From: Pseudomonadota bacterium
Lineage (GTDB): Bacteria > Myxococcota_A > Bradymonadia > UBA4248
Assembly (NCBI GenBank): GCA_017464085.1
Contig: JAFUEE010000136.1
Coordinates: forward strand, 1 to 64,000
Direction of reading: 5' to 3'
Length of the DNA stretch: 64,000 nucleotides
Both the position numbers and the translations under genes were made by a program. Shown here piece after piece: positions 35,608 to 43,663 of the stretch (within the stretch, counting starts at the first letter, position 1; every line of letters starts with the position of its first letter). The notes beneath the pieces are model-generated. The model saw only the letters and a program-made list of their open reading frames with translations. It was not told the DNA's origin and did no database searches.

Positions 35608-35664
35608 AAAACTCGCGTCTGGCGTATGCGCATGCCGCGAATGCGGCTCATGACATGAGACGCG
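35608..35664 (-). promoter_or_regulatory. Structured leader hairpin (possible attenuator)
   Basis: Read on the minus strand, CGCGTCT (35664-35658) can pair with AGACGCG (35620-35614), enclosing a GCCGCATTCGCGGC-type inner hairpin and followed by AGTTTT. The end of the upstream leader ORF (TCGCGTC, 35722-35716) is also complementary to the same downstream arm. Two competing partners for one arm is the logic of attenuation. The T-run is short, so a terminator role is uncertain. Confidence 0.4.
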
Positions 35665-35709
35665 CGCCCTTTGGCGAAAAACAATCAGGGATTGCCGGAC
35701 GGCAGGAAA

Positions 35710-35799
35710 TCAGGCGACGCGACAACAGGGACAACAGGGGCATGCTGCAGCATTCAAAGCAGTCACAATGCAACGATATGAGGCTTTAAACATACGCAT
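35710..35799 (-). CDS. 29-residue poly-cysteine leader peptide
   Basis: A short ORF, ATG at 35799 to TGA at 35710, with AGGA 8 bases upstream of the ATG. It encodes MRMFKASYRC... and ends CPCCPCCRVA: six Cys in all, five of them in the last ten codons. It lies between a good minus-strand promoter and the methyltransferase/transsulfuration genes, where a ribosome stalling at Cys codons would sense charged tRNA-Cys. Poly-Cys leader peptides controlling sulfur genes are known in Mycobacterium; I know of none described for this gene set. A weak CAATCCCTGATTGTTTTT stem with T-run (35697-35680) follows the stop codon. Confidence 0.65.
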   Translation of the reverse strand: MRMFKASYRCIVTALNAAACPCCPCCRVA

Positions 35800-35859
35800 G
35801 ATGCAGATCCTGAAAAAAATTCTGGCTGGATTGCAGAATACCCTGATATCATCCAGGTA

Positions 35860-35882
35860 AAACCTACCCAAATGATAGGTTT
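35860..35882 (-). promoter_or_regulatory. Operator-like palindrome at the transcription start
   Basis: AAACCTA (35860-35866), 9 bases, TAGGTTT (35876-35882): a perfect 7-base inverted repeat immediately downstream of the -10 box and overlapping the expected +1. This is a typical place for a repressor site. The regulator is not identifiable. Confidence 0.5.
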
Positions 35883-35911
35883 ATGTAATCCCATCGAGAG
35901 GTACATGTCAA
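35883..35911 (-). promoter_or_regulatory. Promoter of the poly-Cys leader / sulfur operon
   Basis: On the minus strand, TTGACA (35911-35906), a 17-base spacer and TTACAT (35888-35883). The -35 box is a perfect consensus. The transcript would have a leader of about 390 bases before the methyltransferase start. The remainder of the 35487-35996 gap contains no other gene that I can support. Confidence 0.6.
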
Positions 35912-35996
35912 GCAGGTCATTTGAATTTTTTGCGCGCGGAGGATAGTCTTCAGCCCTTCAGGCGTTTTCTGAAGCTAGTGACGCGCGATGCGGCGG

Positions 35997-37082
35997 TCAC
36001 TTGACGGGTTGGATTGTGCCTTTGGGGGCTTTGGTTTTCTGACCTTTGAGGAAGTAATTGACGGCGATCTGATGTTCCGCGTAGGTTTTGGAAAAATAGT
36101 GCCGCCAGGTGCCGTCATTTCTGGCGACGAAGTAGAGCAGCAGGGTGTCGTCGGGGCCGGCATAAGGCGTGAGGACGGCGCGCAGGCTTGCGGCGGAGGG
36201 TGTGGAGATCGGTCCGGGCGGCAGTGCGGGGACGACGTATGTCGAGTAGGTATTTTGCGGGTCTTTGCATCGCTCCGGGGAGGGCTTTTCGCCTGGTGTT
36301 TTTGGGGGATAGACGCAGGTCGGGTCTGACTGGAGCCGCATTTTTTTCCGTATGCGGTTCATGAAAATCCGCGCGATGACGGGGCGTTCTGCATCGACGA
36401 GCGCTTCTTTTTCGACAATGCTTGCGAGCGTGACGAGGCTGTGGTCGTTGAGTTTGCGGGCGAGAGCGGCTTCATGTGCGCCGCGATTTTCCTCGACGAG
36501 CGCGAGCCATTGTTTTCGCCATCTGGCGTGCATCTGCTCGAGGACGGTGTCGGCGGTCGTGCCAGCATCGAAGGTGTAAGCGCCTGGCGCGATATACCCT
36601 TCGAAGGATCTGGCAGGTATGCCGGCCTGTGCGGTGCGGACGGGGTCTGTGGCCATTGCGAGGAAAGTTTTTTCGTCAGCGATGCGGAGCGCCTGCAGGC
36701 GCGCGGCGATCTCGTAGAGGTTCATACCTGGTAGGATCTGTACGCTTTTTCGGGCGAATTTTCCGACGCGCGCGATTGCGTTGGGCAGGTCGGCGGGTGT
36801 GAGCTCGGGTGTGAGCACGACTGCGCCAGGCTGGAGCTTGTTTTCGAGGCCGCTTCGCATGAAGACGACGAGCATCATCCAGTCATGGTCGATGATTTTG
36901 GCGGATGCGAGTTTTCTTGAGATGGATCGGGCGCTGCTTCCGGGCTCGACCTGGAAGACGCGTTCGGGTGCGCCGAGGTTGAGGGGCGCGTGTATGAACC
37001 GCGTGTACTCGTAATAGAGCCAGGCGCATCCCATGCATGCGAAGAAGAGTAGTATGACAAACCATCTGACGAATTTCGCCAT
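35997..37082 (-). CDS. mltG: Endolytic murein transglycosylase MltG (YceG-like)
   Basis: A 361-residue membrane-anchored lytic transglycosylase that cleaves nascent glycan strands and sets their length. The start MAKFVRWFVILLFF places one membrane helix at residues 5-25; upstream in-frame codons lie in unrelated sequence. A LysM-like subdomain follows (PGSSARSISRKLASAKII). The catalytic Glu is in LASIVEKEA (about 235). Other family motifs are LQSDPTCVYPPK, YSTYVVPALPPGPISTPS and the C-terminal HYFSKTYAEHQIAVNYF. Ribosome site is weak. It is divergent from the lipoprotein gene on its right, with about 295 bases between. Confidence 0.93.
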   Translation of the reverse strand: MAKFVRWFVILLFFACMGCAWLYYEYTRFIHAPLNLGAPERVFQVEPGSSARSISRKLASAKIIDHDWMMLVVFMRSGLENKLQPGAVVLTPELTPADLPNAIARVGKFARKSVQILPGMNLYEIAARLQALRIADEKTFLAMATDPVRTAQAGIPARSFEGYIAPGAYTFDAGTTADTVLEQMHARWRKQWLALVEENRGAHEAALARKLNDHSLVTLASIVEKEALVDAERPVIARIFMNRIRKKMRLQSDPTCVYPPKTPGEKPSPERCKDPQNTYSTYVVPALPPGPISTPSAASLRAVLTPYAGPDDTLLLYFVARNDGTWRHYFSKTYAEHQIAVNYFLKGQKTKAPKGTIQPVK

Positions 37083-37296
37083 TGCGTGACCGTATATGGA
37101 GCGGCACGGGCAGCGAGCGCGCGGTGCGCCGGGCATCCTTTTGCGCGCCAGGAGCTGTGCCTGAGTGCAGAGAGAAGGCCGGCGGCAGGGCATCTGCTCG
37201 CGTGGACATGCGCCGGCGCGGGGATTATCGCAGACAATTTTTGAGAGTGAAATTTGGCGGGTAAACTGGGGCTGCCGTATGAAGGGTTCAAAAAAT

Positions 37297-37325
37297 TTGA
37301 TTAAAAGCGTCTCATAAAGTAAATT
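37297..37325 (+). promoter_or_regulatory. Possible promoter of the PPC-like lipoprotein gene
   Basis: TTGATT (37297-37302), a 17-base spacer and TAAATT (37320-37325), about 50 bases upstream of the lipoprotein start codon, in the divergent gap beside mltG. Confidence 0.4.
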
Positions 37326-37377
37326 GAAAGCGATTTAGCTTCGAGCTCATTCGATGCCATAATCAGGGAGAATCGCC

Positions 37378-38247
37378 ATGTTTCGTAAAATTACATGTAT
37401 TGCCGCCGCGCTCTGGGGGCTGTTTACGGTTGCCGGATGTGTCGTGGATGGATCGGAGAGCGGTGTGAACGCGTCGATCGAGACCCAGACGGAAGCGGCC
37501 AATTTCATAGATTTGGACAACAAGAAAGAGGGCGCGCTCGGCCTGATTTTCGGCATGGCGCAGATAGACGACAGGCTTGACTATAATGGTGGCGATCGCG
37601 AAGACTGGCGTTATATTCTGGTGTCAGAGCCAGGCACGATGACGATCAAGATCAATGTGGACCAGCCTGCAAACATCGATGGCGGCTGGAACATCATCGA
37701 TTCGGAGGGCAGGACGCTTCACCGCCAGTCGTTCAGCAAGTCGCAGGGATATTACGAATTCTCGAATTTCCCGGTCAAACGCGGCGTGTATTATTTCCAG
37801 ACGTTCGCGACTGCGGGCAAGTCGGTTTATACGATCGCGACGAGTTTCCAGCCGAATCTTGCGCCGCCGCCAGAGCCGGAGCCTGAGGAAGAGCCCGAGC
37901 CCGAGCGTGTGGAGCACAAGCCCAGGCCCAAGGTCAAGCCTGACAGCCCGAAGCCCGAGCCGAAGCCTGAGCCCAAGCCCAAACCCGCAGCGGATACGAC
38001 CAAGCGCGTGATCGGCTTCATTTCTATTATTACCGAAAAATCAGACGGCTCTGCCGAAATCACGATCCGCGATGCCGGCAAGAACAAAGGTGTCGAGACG
38101 GGCGCGGTCGGCGTGATCGAAGGCACGAATCAGAAAATTGAGACGACCCAGTGTTTTGCGACATCCTGCCGCGCATACGTGCCCGCGAGCTCCAATCCCA
38201 AGAGCCTCAAGAAGGGCGCGAATGTCGTGTTCAAGGTCGATAAATAA
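37378..38247 (+). CDS. Lipoprotein with Pro/Glu/Lys-rich linker
   Basis: A 289-residue lipoprotein; AGGGAG lies 7 bases before the ATG. Signal peptide with lipobox VAGC (Cys21). Residues about 40-160 look like a bacterial pre-peptidase C-terminal (PPC)-like beta domain (DREDWRYILVSEPGTMTIKINV, then GVYYFQTFAT). A stiff linker of PEP/KPK units follows (about 163-205). The C-terminal domain (about 208-289; VIGFISIITEKSDGSAEITIRDAG, then FKVDK) resembles a small beta-barrel of the kind found in peptidoglycan- or ligand-binding tails. The linker could span the cell wall layer. Function unknown. Confidence 0.65.
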   Translation: MFRKITCIAAALWGLFTVAGCVVDGSESGVNASIETQTEAANFIDLDNKKEGALGLIFGMAQIDDRLDYNGGDREDWRYILVSEPGTMTIKINVDQPANIDGGWNIIDSEGRTLHRQSFSKSQGYYEFSNFPVKRGVYYFQTFATAGKSVYTIATSFQPNLAPPPEPEPEEEPEPERVEHKPRPKVKPDSPKPEPKPEPKPKPAADTTKRVIGFISIITEKSDGSAEITIRDAGKNKGVETGAVGVIEGTNQKIETTQCFATSCRAYVPASSNPKSLKKGANVVFKVDK

Positions 38248-38267
38248 TAAATCGCAGATTTTTTGAC

Positions 38268-38336
38268 CTGCCGCTCAGGCCTCCGGCCATACGCGGCAGG
38301 CTCGGCCTATGCCAGATGGCATACGGCCTCGCTTTT
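38268..38336. repeat. REP-like palindromes / possible terminator
   Basis: GCCGCTCAGGCC ... GGCCATACGCGGC and GGCCTATGCCAGATGGCATACGGCC hairpins after the lipoprotein stop, ending CGCTTTTG. The weak T-run means partial terminator function at best. Confidence 0.55.
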
Positions 38337-38494
38337 GTGAGATTCGCCGGCCGGCAGCCGCGTATCCCGAAGGCTGGGGGTTCTAAAAGCATGTAAACGC
38401 ATCGTTTCAATCGGGGCTATGAAAATCCGGCAGAGTACTGTATGATGACGGAAGTCAGTCCTTTTTTATGCGTATGGCAAGATTCGGAGGGGAG

Positions 38495-41053
38495 ATGGTG
38501 AACAGGTGGCGTTGTCGTGTATTTGGATCGCTTTTGGCGGCTTCTTTGATTGGCGTGTCGGGAATCGGCGGCATTGAGCTGCCTGGGGCATCTTTTGTCG
38601 GCACTGCGGAAGCGAGACCGATTTCGGACGATTCAGTCGTGCTCGACATCAGCGGCCTGCCGATGCGCGGGAATCCGGATGGCATCGTCACGATCGTCGA
38701 GTTCTCGGATTATGAGTGCCCGTTCTGCAACCGCGCGGAGCCGACGCTTGATCAGCTTCTGAAAGATTATCTCGATGATTTGCGCATCGTGTTCGCGCAC
38801 ATGCCGCTGACGTTTCACAAAAATGCCGAAGGCGCCGCGAAAGCGGCGCGCGCCGCTCAGCTGCAGGGCAAGTTCTGGGAAATGCACAAGAAGCTGTTTG
38901 AAAATCAGAAAACGCTCCATGAAGGGTTCTATATCGAGACGGCGAAGGAACTCGGCTTGGATATTGAGCAATTCAAGGCCGATATGAATTCAAGCGAGAC
39001 GGCTGCCTATATCAAGAAGTGTTCAGGGGATGCTTCAAGAGCCGGGCTCAGCGGCACGCCGTCGTTCCTGATCAACGGGGTGGAGTTTATCGGCGCGCAG
39101 CCGATAGATAATTTTAGAAAGAAGATTGAGGAAGCGCGTTCGCGCGCCAAAGATGTGGCAGAGACGAAAAAACTCAGCGGGGATGCGCTGTACAAGGAGC
39201 TAGTGAGGACTGCGCCCAGTTCGGCGCCGTTGCCGGGGGATGAGGAGGCTAAGGAAGACCGCATCTATATCGCGGACGACAAGTCGCCTGTGCTCGGGAG
39301 CGCCAAAGCTCCCGTGACCATCGTCGAATTTACGGATTTTCAGTGCCCGTTCTGCCGGCGCGCGAACGATACGCTCCACACGCTGATCAAAAACAACCCG
39401 GACAAGGTGCGCGTGGTGTTCAAGCACTATCCGTTGCCATTCCACCAGAATGCCGAGCTCGCGGCGCGCGCGGCGGAAGCCGCCAAAAAACAGGGCAAAT
39501 TCTGGGAATATCACGACATTCTGTTCGAGAACCAGAGGGCGCTTTCACGCGAGGATCTGATCGGATATGCCAAACAGCTCAAGCTCAATGAAAAGAAATT
39601 CATCGAGTATATGGATGGCCCGGAATCTCTGGGCATTGTCAAGCAGGATATCGAGTCTGGCACGAATAACGGCGTGCGCGGTACACCGCATTTCTTCTTT
39701 AACGGTGCGAAATTTTCGGGCGCGCAGCCGCTTCCAAAATTCCAGGATATGCTTGATGACGAGCTCAGGATTGCCGATGGCTACAAGAAGAAAAAACTGA
39801 CTGGCCAGAAACTCTACGCGCAGATTGTCAAAGATAATCCCGACGCGCCCCAGAAGCCGGCCAAAGCTGGCGATGATTCTGCGCCTGCGCCCTCTGGGCC
39901 GCGCAAGCTGATCAGCGAGAGCTATGCGCCGACGCGCGGCAGCGCCAAAGCGCCGATCACGCTCGTCGTCTATGAGGATTACGAATGCCCCTTCAGCAAG
40001 CGCGCCAATGAGACAGTCAAGAAACTTGTCGAGAACAACCCGAACAAGATCCGCGTCGTGTTCAAGCATTACCCGCTGGATTTCCACTCGCATGCGAAGC
40101 TGGCGCACAAAGCCGCTGCAGCCGCTCACAAGCAGGGCAAGTTCCTCGAATATCGCGATATGCTCTATGAAAATCAGAAAAACCTGGAGCGCGAGGATCT
40201 GATCGCATACGCCAGAAAACTCAAGCTGAACGAAAAGAAGTTCGTCGAGTATATGGATGGTCCGGAAGCCCTCGGGCTTCTGCAGATGAATATGGACGAG
40301 GGCAAGAATATTGATATCAAAGGCACGCCCAACTTCTTATTTAACGGCAGGGCGTTCTCCGGCGCGCAGCCGCTGGACGCATTCCAGAATGTGGTCGATC
40401 AGGAGCTCAAGCTGGCGGAATCCTATGCCAAAAAGAAGCTGACCGGCCGCAAGCTGTATGAGCAGATCGTGAAGGACAATGTCGGGATCGATGACGATTC
40501 CGCGCCCGTCAAGCCGAGCATCCTGGGCATGCCGTATAAGGGTGCCGCAGATGCGCCGGTGACGATCATCGAGTATTCGGATTTCCAGTGCCCGTTCTGC
40601 AAGCGCGCCAGCCAGACCGTCGACGAGCTGCTCAAGCTGCCGGAATATCAGGGCAAGATCAAGGTCGTGTTCAAGCAGCTTCCGCTTGAGTTCCACGAAA
40701 ATGCGCACCGTGCGGCCGAGGCCGCGATGTTCGCGCATGACAAAGGGATGTTCGCGCATGACAGGGACAAATTCTGGCAGATGCACGACATCATGTTCGA
40801 GCACAGCGATGCGCTTTCGGAAGACGATCTGCTGAACTATGCCGAAAAGATCGGCCTGAGCCGCAGCGAGCTCAAGGCGGCGCTCGATAGCGGGAAGTTC
40901 AAGGAAATCGTGGATGAACAGGCCAGAGAAGCCAACCGCCTCGGCCTCAAGGGCACGCCGTCATTCCTGATCAATGGGGAGCAGCTTCTGGGCGCGCAGC
41001 CTCTTGAGAAGTTCAAGGCGAAAGTGGATGAGGCGCTTCGCAAGGCGCAGTGA
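38495..41053 (+). CDS. Exported protein with four tandem DsbA-like thioredoxin domains
   Basis: An 852-residue protein whose start is placed at ATG 38495, just after GGAGGGGAG (GTG 38498 is equally possible). A signal peptide (SLLAASLIGVSGIGG) precedes four DsbA/Com1-type domains of about 205 residues. Active-site motifs are CPFC (about residue 75), CPFC (284), CPFS (498) and CPFC (699). Each domain has its cis-Pro loop (GTPSF, GTPHF, GTPNF, GTPSF) and a FKxxPLxFHxxA block. Domain 3 has Ser in place of the second Cys (codon AGC at 39995), so it cannot cycle as a normal oxidase but could form mixed disulfides. Single-domain DsbA is usual; four in one chain is rare. It probably folds or shuffles disulfides in the Cys-rich lipoproteins nearby (inference). 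Confidence 0.85.
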   Translation: MVNRWRCRVFGSLLAASLIGVSGIGGIELPGASFVGTAEARPISDDSVVLDISGLPMRGNPDGIVTIVEFSDYECPFCNRAEPTLDQLLKDYLDDLRIVFAHMPLTFHKNAEGAAKAARAAQLQGKFWEMHKKLFENQKTLHEGFYIETAKELGLDIEQFKADMNSSETAAYIKKCSGDASRAGLSGTPSFLINGVEFIGAQPIDNFRKKIEEARSRAKDVAETKKLSGDALYKELVRTAPSSAPLPGDEEAKEDRIYIADDKSPVLGSAKAPVTIVEFTDFQCPFCRRANDTLHTLIKNNPDKVRVVFKHYPLPFHQNAELAARAAEAAKKQGKFWEYHDILFENQRALSREDLIGYAKQLKLNEKKFIEYMDGPESLGIVKQDIESGTNNGVRGTPHFFFNGAKFSGAQPLPKFQDMLDDELRIADGYKKKKLTGQKLYAQIVKDNPDAPQKPAKAGDDSAPAPSGPRKLISESYAPTRGSAKAPITLVVYEDYECPFSKRANETVKKLVENNPNKIRVVFKHYPLDFHSHAKLAHKAAAAAHKQGKFLEYRDMLYENQKNLEREDLIAYARKLKLNEKKFVEYMDGPEALGLLQMNMDEGKNIDIKGTPNFLFNGRAFSGAQPLDAFQNVVDQELKLAESYAKKKLTGRKLYEQIVKDNVGIDDDSAPVKPSILGMPYKGAADAPVTIIEYSDFQCPFCKRASQTVDELLKLPEYQGKIKVVFKQLPLEFHENAHRAAEAAMFAHDKGMFAHDRDKFWQMHDIMFEHSDALSEDDLLNYAEKIGLSRSELKAALDSGKFKEIVDEQAREANRLGLKGTPSFLINGEQLLGAQPLEKFKAKVDEALRKAQ

Positions 41054-41099
41054 TCGGCCGTCGCGCTGCATTTGCGTGCGCAGGCCATGCGGGGCGCAG

Positions 41100-41156
41100 A
41101 GGGGGGAGCGGCGTATTTGCGAAGCAAATAGACGCGCGGGGGGAGGCTTCCCCCCG
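41100..41156. repeat. REP-like palindrome with G6/C6 hairpin
   Basis: GCGTATTTGCGAAGCAAATAGACGC nested palindrome followed by the CGGGGGG...CCCCCCG hairpin at 41137-41156, which has a twin at 10744-10763. Confidence 0.6.
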
Positions 41157-41195
41157 TCAGAAATATTCGCTCAGAACGGGGGCGCGTAAGTGGCG

Positions 41196-41732
41196 TTATT
41201 GGCAGTTTCTGAGGCAGAGCGTCTCGATGCGCCAGTTTTCGTGATTTCGCTGCATGCTGGGCTGTGCGTTGAGCCAGTCGAGATAGACGGCCAGGTGCCT
41301 GAGTTCGGTGTCATTCATATCGCCGCGCCAGGTGCGCGTGAGGATGCCGTTGAGCGGGCATTTGGCAAACAGCGAGGGGGTGTTGTCGACGAGGACGATC
41401 TGAGAGAGGTCGTCGGTGATCTGGCGGAGCGGTTTTTCATAGGGCTCGGAGCCGTCGGTCGTTTCGATTTTTTTGCAGAAGCCTCGTCCCCAGAGCGTGA
41501 AGCCGGGCACGCCGATGTATTCCCAGACGGCTTCCAGGTATGCCTGCTGGCCGGTTGACCAGATGGTGCACTCAAATTTTTTTGCGACATTTTGCAGAAA
41601 ATCGCGCACGCCCGGGCGAAGCATCGTATAAAAGTCGGAGCCTTGGGCCGAGAGTTTGACGCATTCAGGGCTGATGGATTCCGTGGTGGAGTAGAGCAGT
41701 GTTTCGTCGAGGTCGAGAACGAGTTTTTTCAT
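41196..41732 (-). CDS. HAD family FCP1/SCP-like (NIF domain) phosphatase
   Basis: A 178-residue HAD-fold protein. The start MKKLVLDLDETLLYS puts the catalytic DxDxT motif (DLDET, residues 7-11) at the N-terminus, as in the NLI-interacting-factor/FCP1 family best known for dephosphorylating eukaryotic RNA polymerase II tails. Supporting blocks are YTMLRPGVRDFLQNVAKKFECTIWSTGQQAYLEAV and the C-terminal Asp pair in IVLVDNTP. The family also occurs sparsely in bacteria. The start codon directly abuts, on the opposite strand, the possible start of the next gene (41731). Substrate unknown. Confidence 0.82.
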   Translation of the reverse strand: MKKLVLDLDETLLYSTTESISPECVKLSAQGSDFYTMLRPGVRDFLQNVAKKFECTIWSTGQQAYLEAVWEYIGVPGFTLWGRGFCKKIETTDGSEPYEKPLRQITDDLSQIVLVDNTPSLFAKCPLNGILTRTWRGDMNDTELRHLAVYLDWLNAQPSMQRNHENWRIETLCLRNCQ

Positions 41733-42447
41733 GAGATATCCAGCAAAAGGAAAGGCGTGCGGCCGGAGTCGGGCTGCCGGTGTATTTAGACGATTGAATT
41801 TTAGTAGATTCATCCCGGCGCTGTCATTATTTTTCTCGTGCATGGGCGGCGCGGCGCAGGCGCAGCCGGTCGTGATTTCGCGGGACGCGGCGGTCGTGCA
41901 GCAGGTCGGGACGCGGTATGTCTATGAATCGTATGCCGTGGTTCATCCGCTGCAGCCGCCTGTGCGCGAGCGCTATGAGGTCGATCTGACGGAGATCTGG
42001 CCGGGGGGCGTGTCGTTCAAATACCGCGTGGAGCAGTCGGTGATCGGCACGGACGAGGGCATTCAGACGCTGACATCGCTGGATGACTGCAGCTCGCTGG
42101 ACCCCTGGTGGGAGCCGTCGGAGACCGCGTTTGACGACCGCTGCGAGCTCTGGGTGCCTCCAAAGGTGTTGCGCGAGCTCGTGACGACGGGGACGAGTTA
42201 TCTGTCGGTGGATAAGCTCGTGCGCCGGGACAGCGTGATCCGCTGGGAACGCGTGGGATTTGTGCATTTTCTGGTGACGCGCGACGGCTATCCGGCGATG
42301 CTGGAGAGCATCAAGGTGCGGACGACGCGCGGGGATGAGTTCGTCATATTGGCGGACCCGAAAAATCCGCTGATTTTGAGCGCGAAGTCGACGCATTTTT
42401 CTTGGACGCTCAAGGAAATCGGCAGGTCTGGTGCGGCTTCTGAGTGA
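41731..42447 (+). CDS. Secreted protein of unknown function
   Basis: Up to 238 residues. The frame opens at ATG 41731, overlapping the divergent phosphatase start. A better signal peptide arises from TTG 41794 (MNFSRFIPALSLFFSCMGGAAQAQ), cleaved after AQA, but no ribosome site is clear at either. The mature part is beta-rich (RYVYESYAVVHPL, RYEVDLTEIWPGGVSFKYRV) with one Cys pair near DDCSSLDPWW and DDRCELWVP. I do not recognise a family. Probably periplasmic. Confidence 0.6.
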   Translation: MRYPAKGKACGRSRAAGVFRRLNFSRFIPALSLFFSCMGGAAQAQPVVISRDAAVVQQVGTRYVYESYAVVHPLQPPVRERYEVDLTEIWPGGVSFKYRVEQSVIGTDEGIQTLTSLDDCSSLDPWWEPSETAFDDRCELWVPPKVLRELVTTGTSYLSVDKLVRRDSVIRWERVGFVHFLVTRDGYPAMLESIKVRTTRGDEFVILADPKNPLILSAKSTHFSWTLKEIGRSGAASE

Positions 42448-42474
42448 CCGGTGCGCAGTGATACAAAAATAGAC

Positions 42475-42503
42475 TTGATGTTTATCTGGTGTTTAAGTAA
42501 AAG
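42475..42503 (+). promoter_or_regulatory. Possible dksA promoter
   Basis: TTGATG (42475-42480), a 17-base spacer and TAAAAG (42498-42503). The same -10 box appears in the rpsO candidate downstream. Confidence 0.35.
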
Positions 42504-42579
42504 CGCCGCGCAAATTTTTTGCTTTTGGGAACACAGGCGTTTCCGGAAGCGAAATCACCTTAGATAAAAGGTTTGTGCC

Positions 42580-43002
42580 ATGTCATATTTAACTCCCGAA
42601 CAAGTGGAAGAAATTCGGCAATCGATTGAGAAGCAGCGCGCGGAGATTCTTGAGAAGGTCAACCAGCGCAACGAGGATGAATACGAGCCGGAAGTTCGCG
42701 GTGACGATGCCGATATTGCCAATTCAGAAGGCATTGCGATCACGATGGAGCGCCTGCAGACACGCGATGTGCGCCTTCTGAAGAAACTGGACGAGGCGGC
42801 GCGCTGGATCGAGACGGAAGATTTTGGATATTGCGAGAGCTGTGGGGAAGAGATTGGCTTTAAGCGTCTTTTGGCACGTCCGGCCGCCCGTCTCTGCATC
42901 GAATGCAAACAGAACGAAGAGCAGCGCGAACGCGGCTATTATCATCCGCGCCCCCGCAAGCCGCCTAAGACGCTTCACCATCCCGATGATGAGGAAGATT
43001 GA
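42580..43002 (+). CDS. dksA: DksA/TraR family RNA polymerase-binding protein
   Basis: A 140-residue DksA-type protein that binds in the RNA polymerase secondary channel and works with ppGpp in the stringent response. The N-terminal long helical hairpin (LTPEQVEEIRQSIEKQRAEIL) has an acidic tip (GDDADIAN, about 41-48). The C4 zinc finger is CESCG (about 86-90) and CIECK (about 107-111). The C-terminus is a Pro/Lys/His-rich tail. AAAGG lies 10 bases before the ATG. Length is close to E. coli DksA (151). Confidence 0.9.
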   Translation: MSYLTPEQVEEIRQSIEKQRAEILEKVNQRNEDEYEPEVRGDDADIANSEGIAITMERLQTRDVRLLKKLDEAARWIETEDFGYCESCGEEIGFKRLLARPAARLCIECKQNEEQRERGYYHPRPRKPPKTLHHPDDEED

Positions 43003-43010
43003 TACAGAAC

Positions 43011-43039
43011 TTGACCTTGCGCGTCAAAACATGTAAAAG
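43011..43039 (+). promoter_or_regulatory. Probable rpsO-pnp promoter
   Basis: TTGACC (43011-43016), a 17-base spacer and TAAAAG (43034-43039), beginning just after the dksA stop and about 145 bases before rpsO. The leader contains GC-rich inverted repeats that could mediate autoregulation. Confidence 0.45.
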
Positions 43040-43184
43040 GCGCGCATCCCACAGGCAGTGCGCCCAGGGGGCCTGGTCCTAAGCCCGGGTCTTCCGGTAT
43101 CGCGGGCATTGCGAGGGGATTTTTTTTTACCATGCTGCCGAGGGGTGTTTCCCGGGCAGTTATTAAGCTTATGGAGAATTAGGA

Positions 43185-43451
43185 ATGCTTCACCGCACAG
43201 TCAAAGCCGAGATCGTCAGCAAGTTTGGTCGTCACGAAGGTGACACCGGTTCACCCGAAGTCCAGGTCTCCCTGCTCACCGAGCGCATCAATGTCCTGAC
43301 CGAGCACTTCAAATCCAACAAGAATGACCATCACAGCCGTCGTGGTCTTCTGATGCTCGTTGGCCGCCGCCGTCGTCTCCTTGACTATCTCAAGGACAAA
43401 GACATCCAGCGTTATCGCGACCTGATCGCGAAACTTGGCCTCCGCAAGTAA
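43185..43451 (+). CDS. rpsO: 30S ribosomal protein S15
   Basis: An 88-residue S15 (exact family length 88-89). The core [23 protein letters not shown], the DHHSRRGLL motif and the [24 protein letters not shown] end are all present. GGAGAATTAGGA precedes the ATG. rpsO-pnp is a classic conserved pair; here a terminator-like hairpin lies between them. Confidence 0.97.
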   Translation: MLHRTVKAEIVSKFGRHEGDTGSPEVQVSLLTERINVLTEHFKSNKNDHHSRRGLLMLVGRRRRLLDYLKDKDIQRYRDLIAKLGLRK

Positions 43452-43482
43452 GGATTTCGGGGGCATTTGCCCCCTTATGTAT

Positions 43483-43507
43483 GCCGTCAGTCTCTGGCGG
43501 CTTTTTT
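43483..43507 (+). terminator. Rho-independent terminator after rpsO
   Basis: GCCGTCAG, a short loop, CTGGCGGC and six T. A second hairpin (GGGGGCATTTGCCCCC) lies just upstream. It would limit read-through into pnp. Confidence 0.75.
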
Positions 43508-43663
43508 ATTATTTATTCACTTCAACGGGGATCGCTTCGCTGTGCAATGCTCTGGTTCCGCAGGCAGTCTGTTCTGCAGGCCTGGAAGATTGTGCAATCG
43601 AGGAGAGCCCCAAATCGATGAATCCTTTGAAATATAAGGGGTTCAGTGTTAAGGAGAAACTCA

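Noticed and set aside
35487-35700. Long leader of the sulfur operon considered as a SAM riboswitch
   Set aside because: I could not find the SAM-I core or other known SAM riboswitch motifs by eye; the Cys-rich leader ORF is a better explanation. A covariance-model search would settle it.
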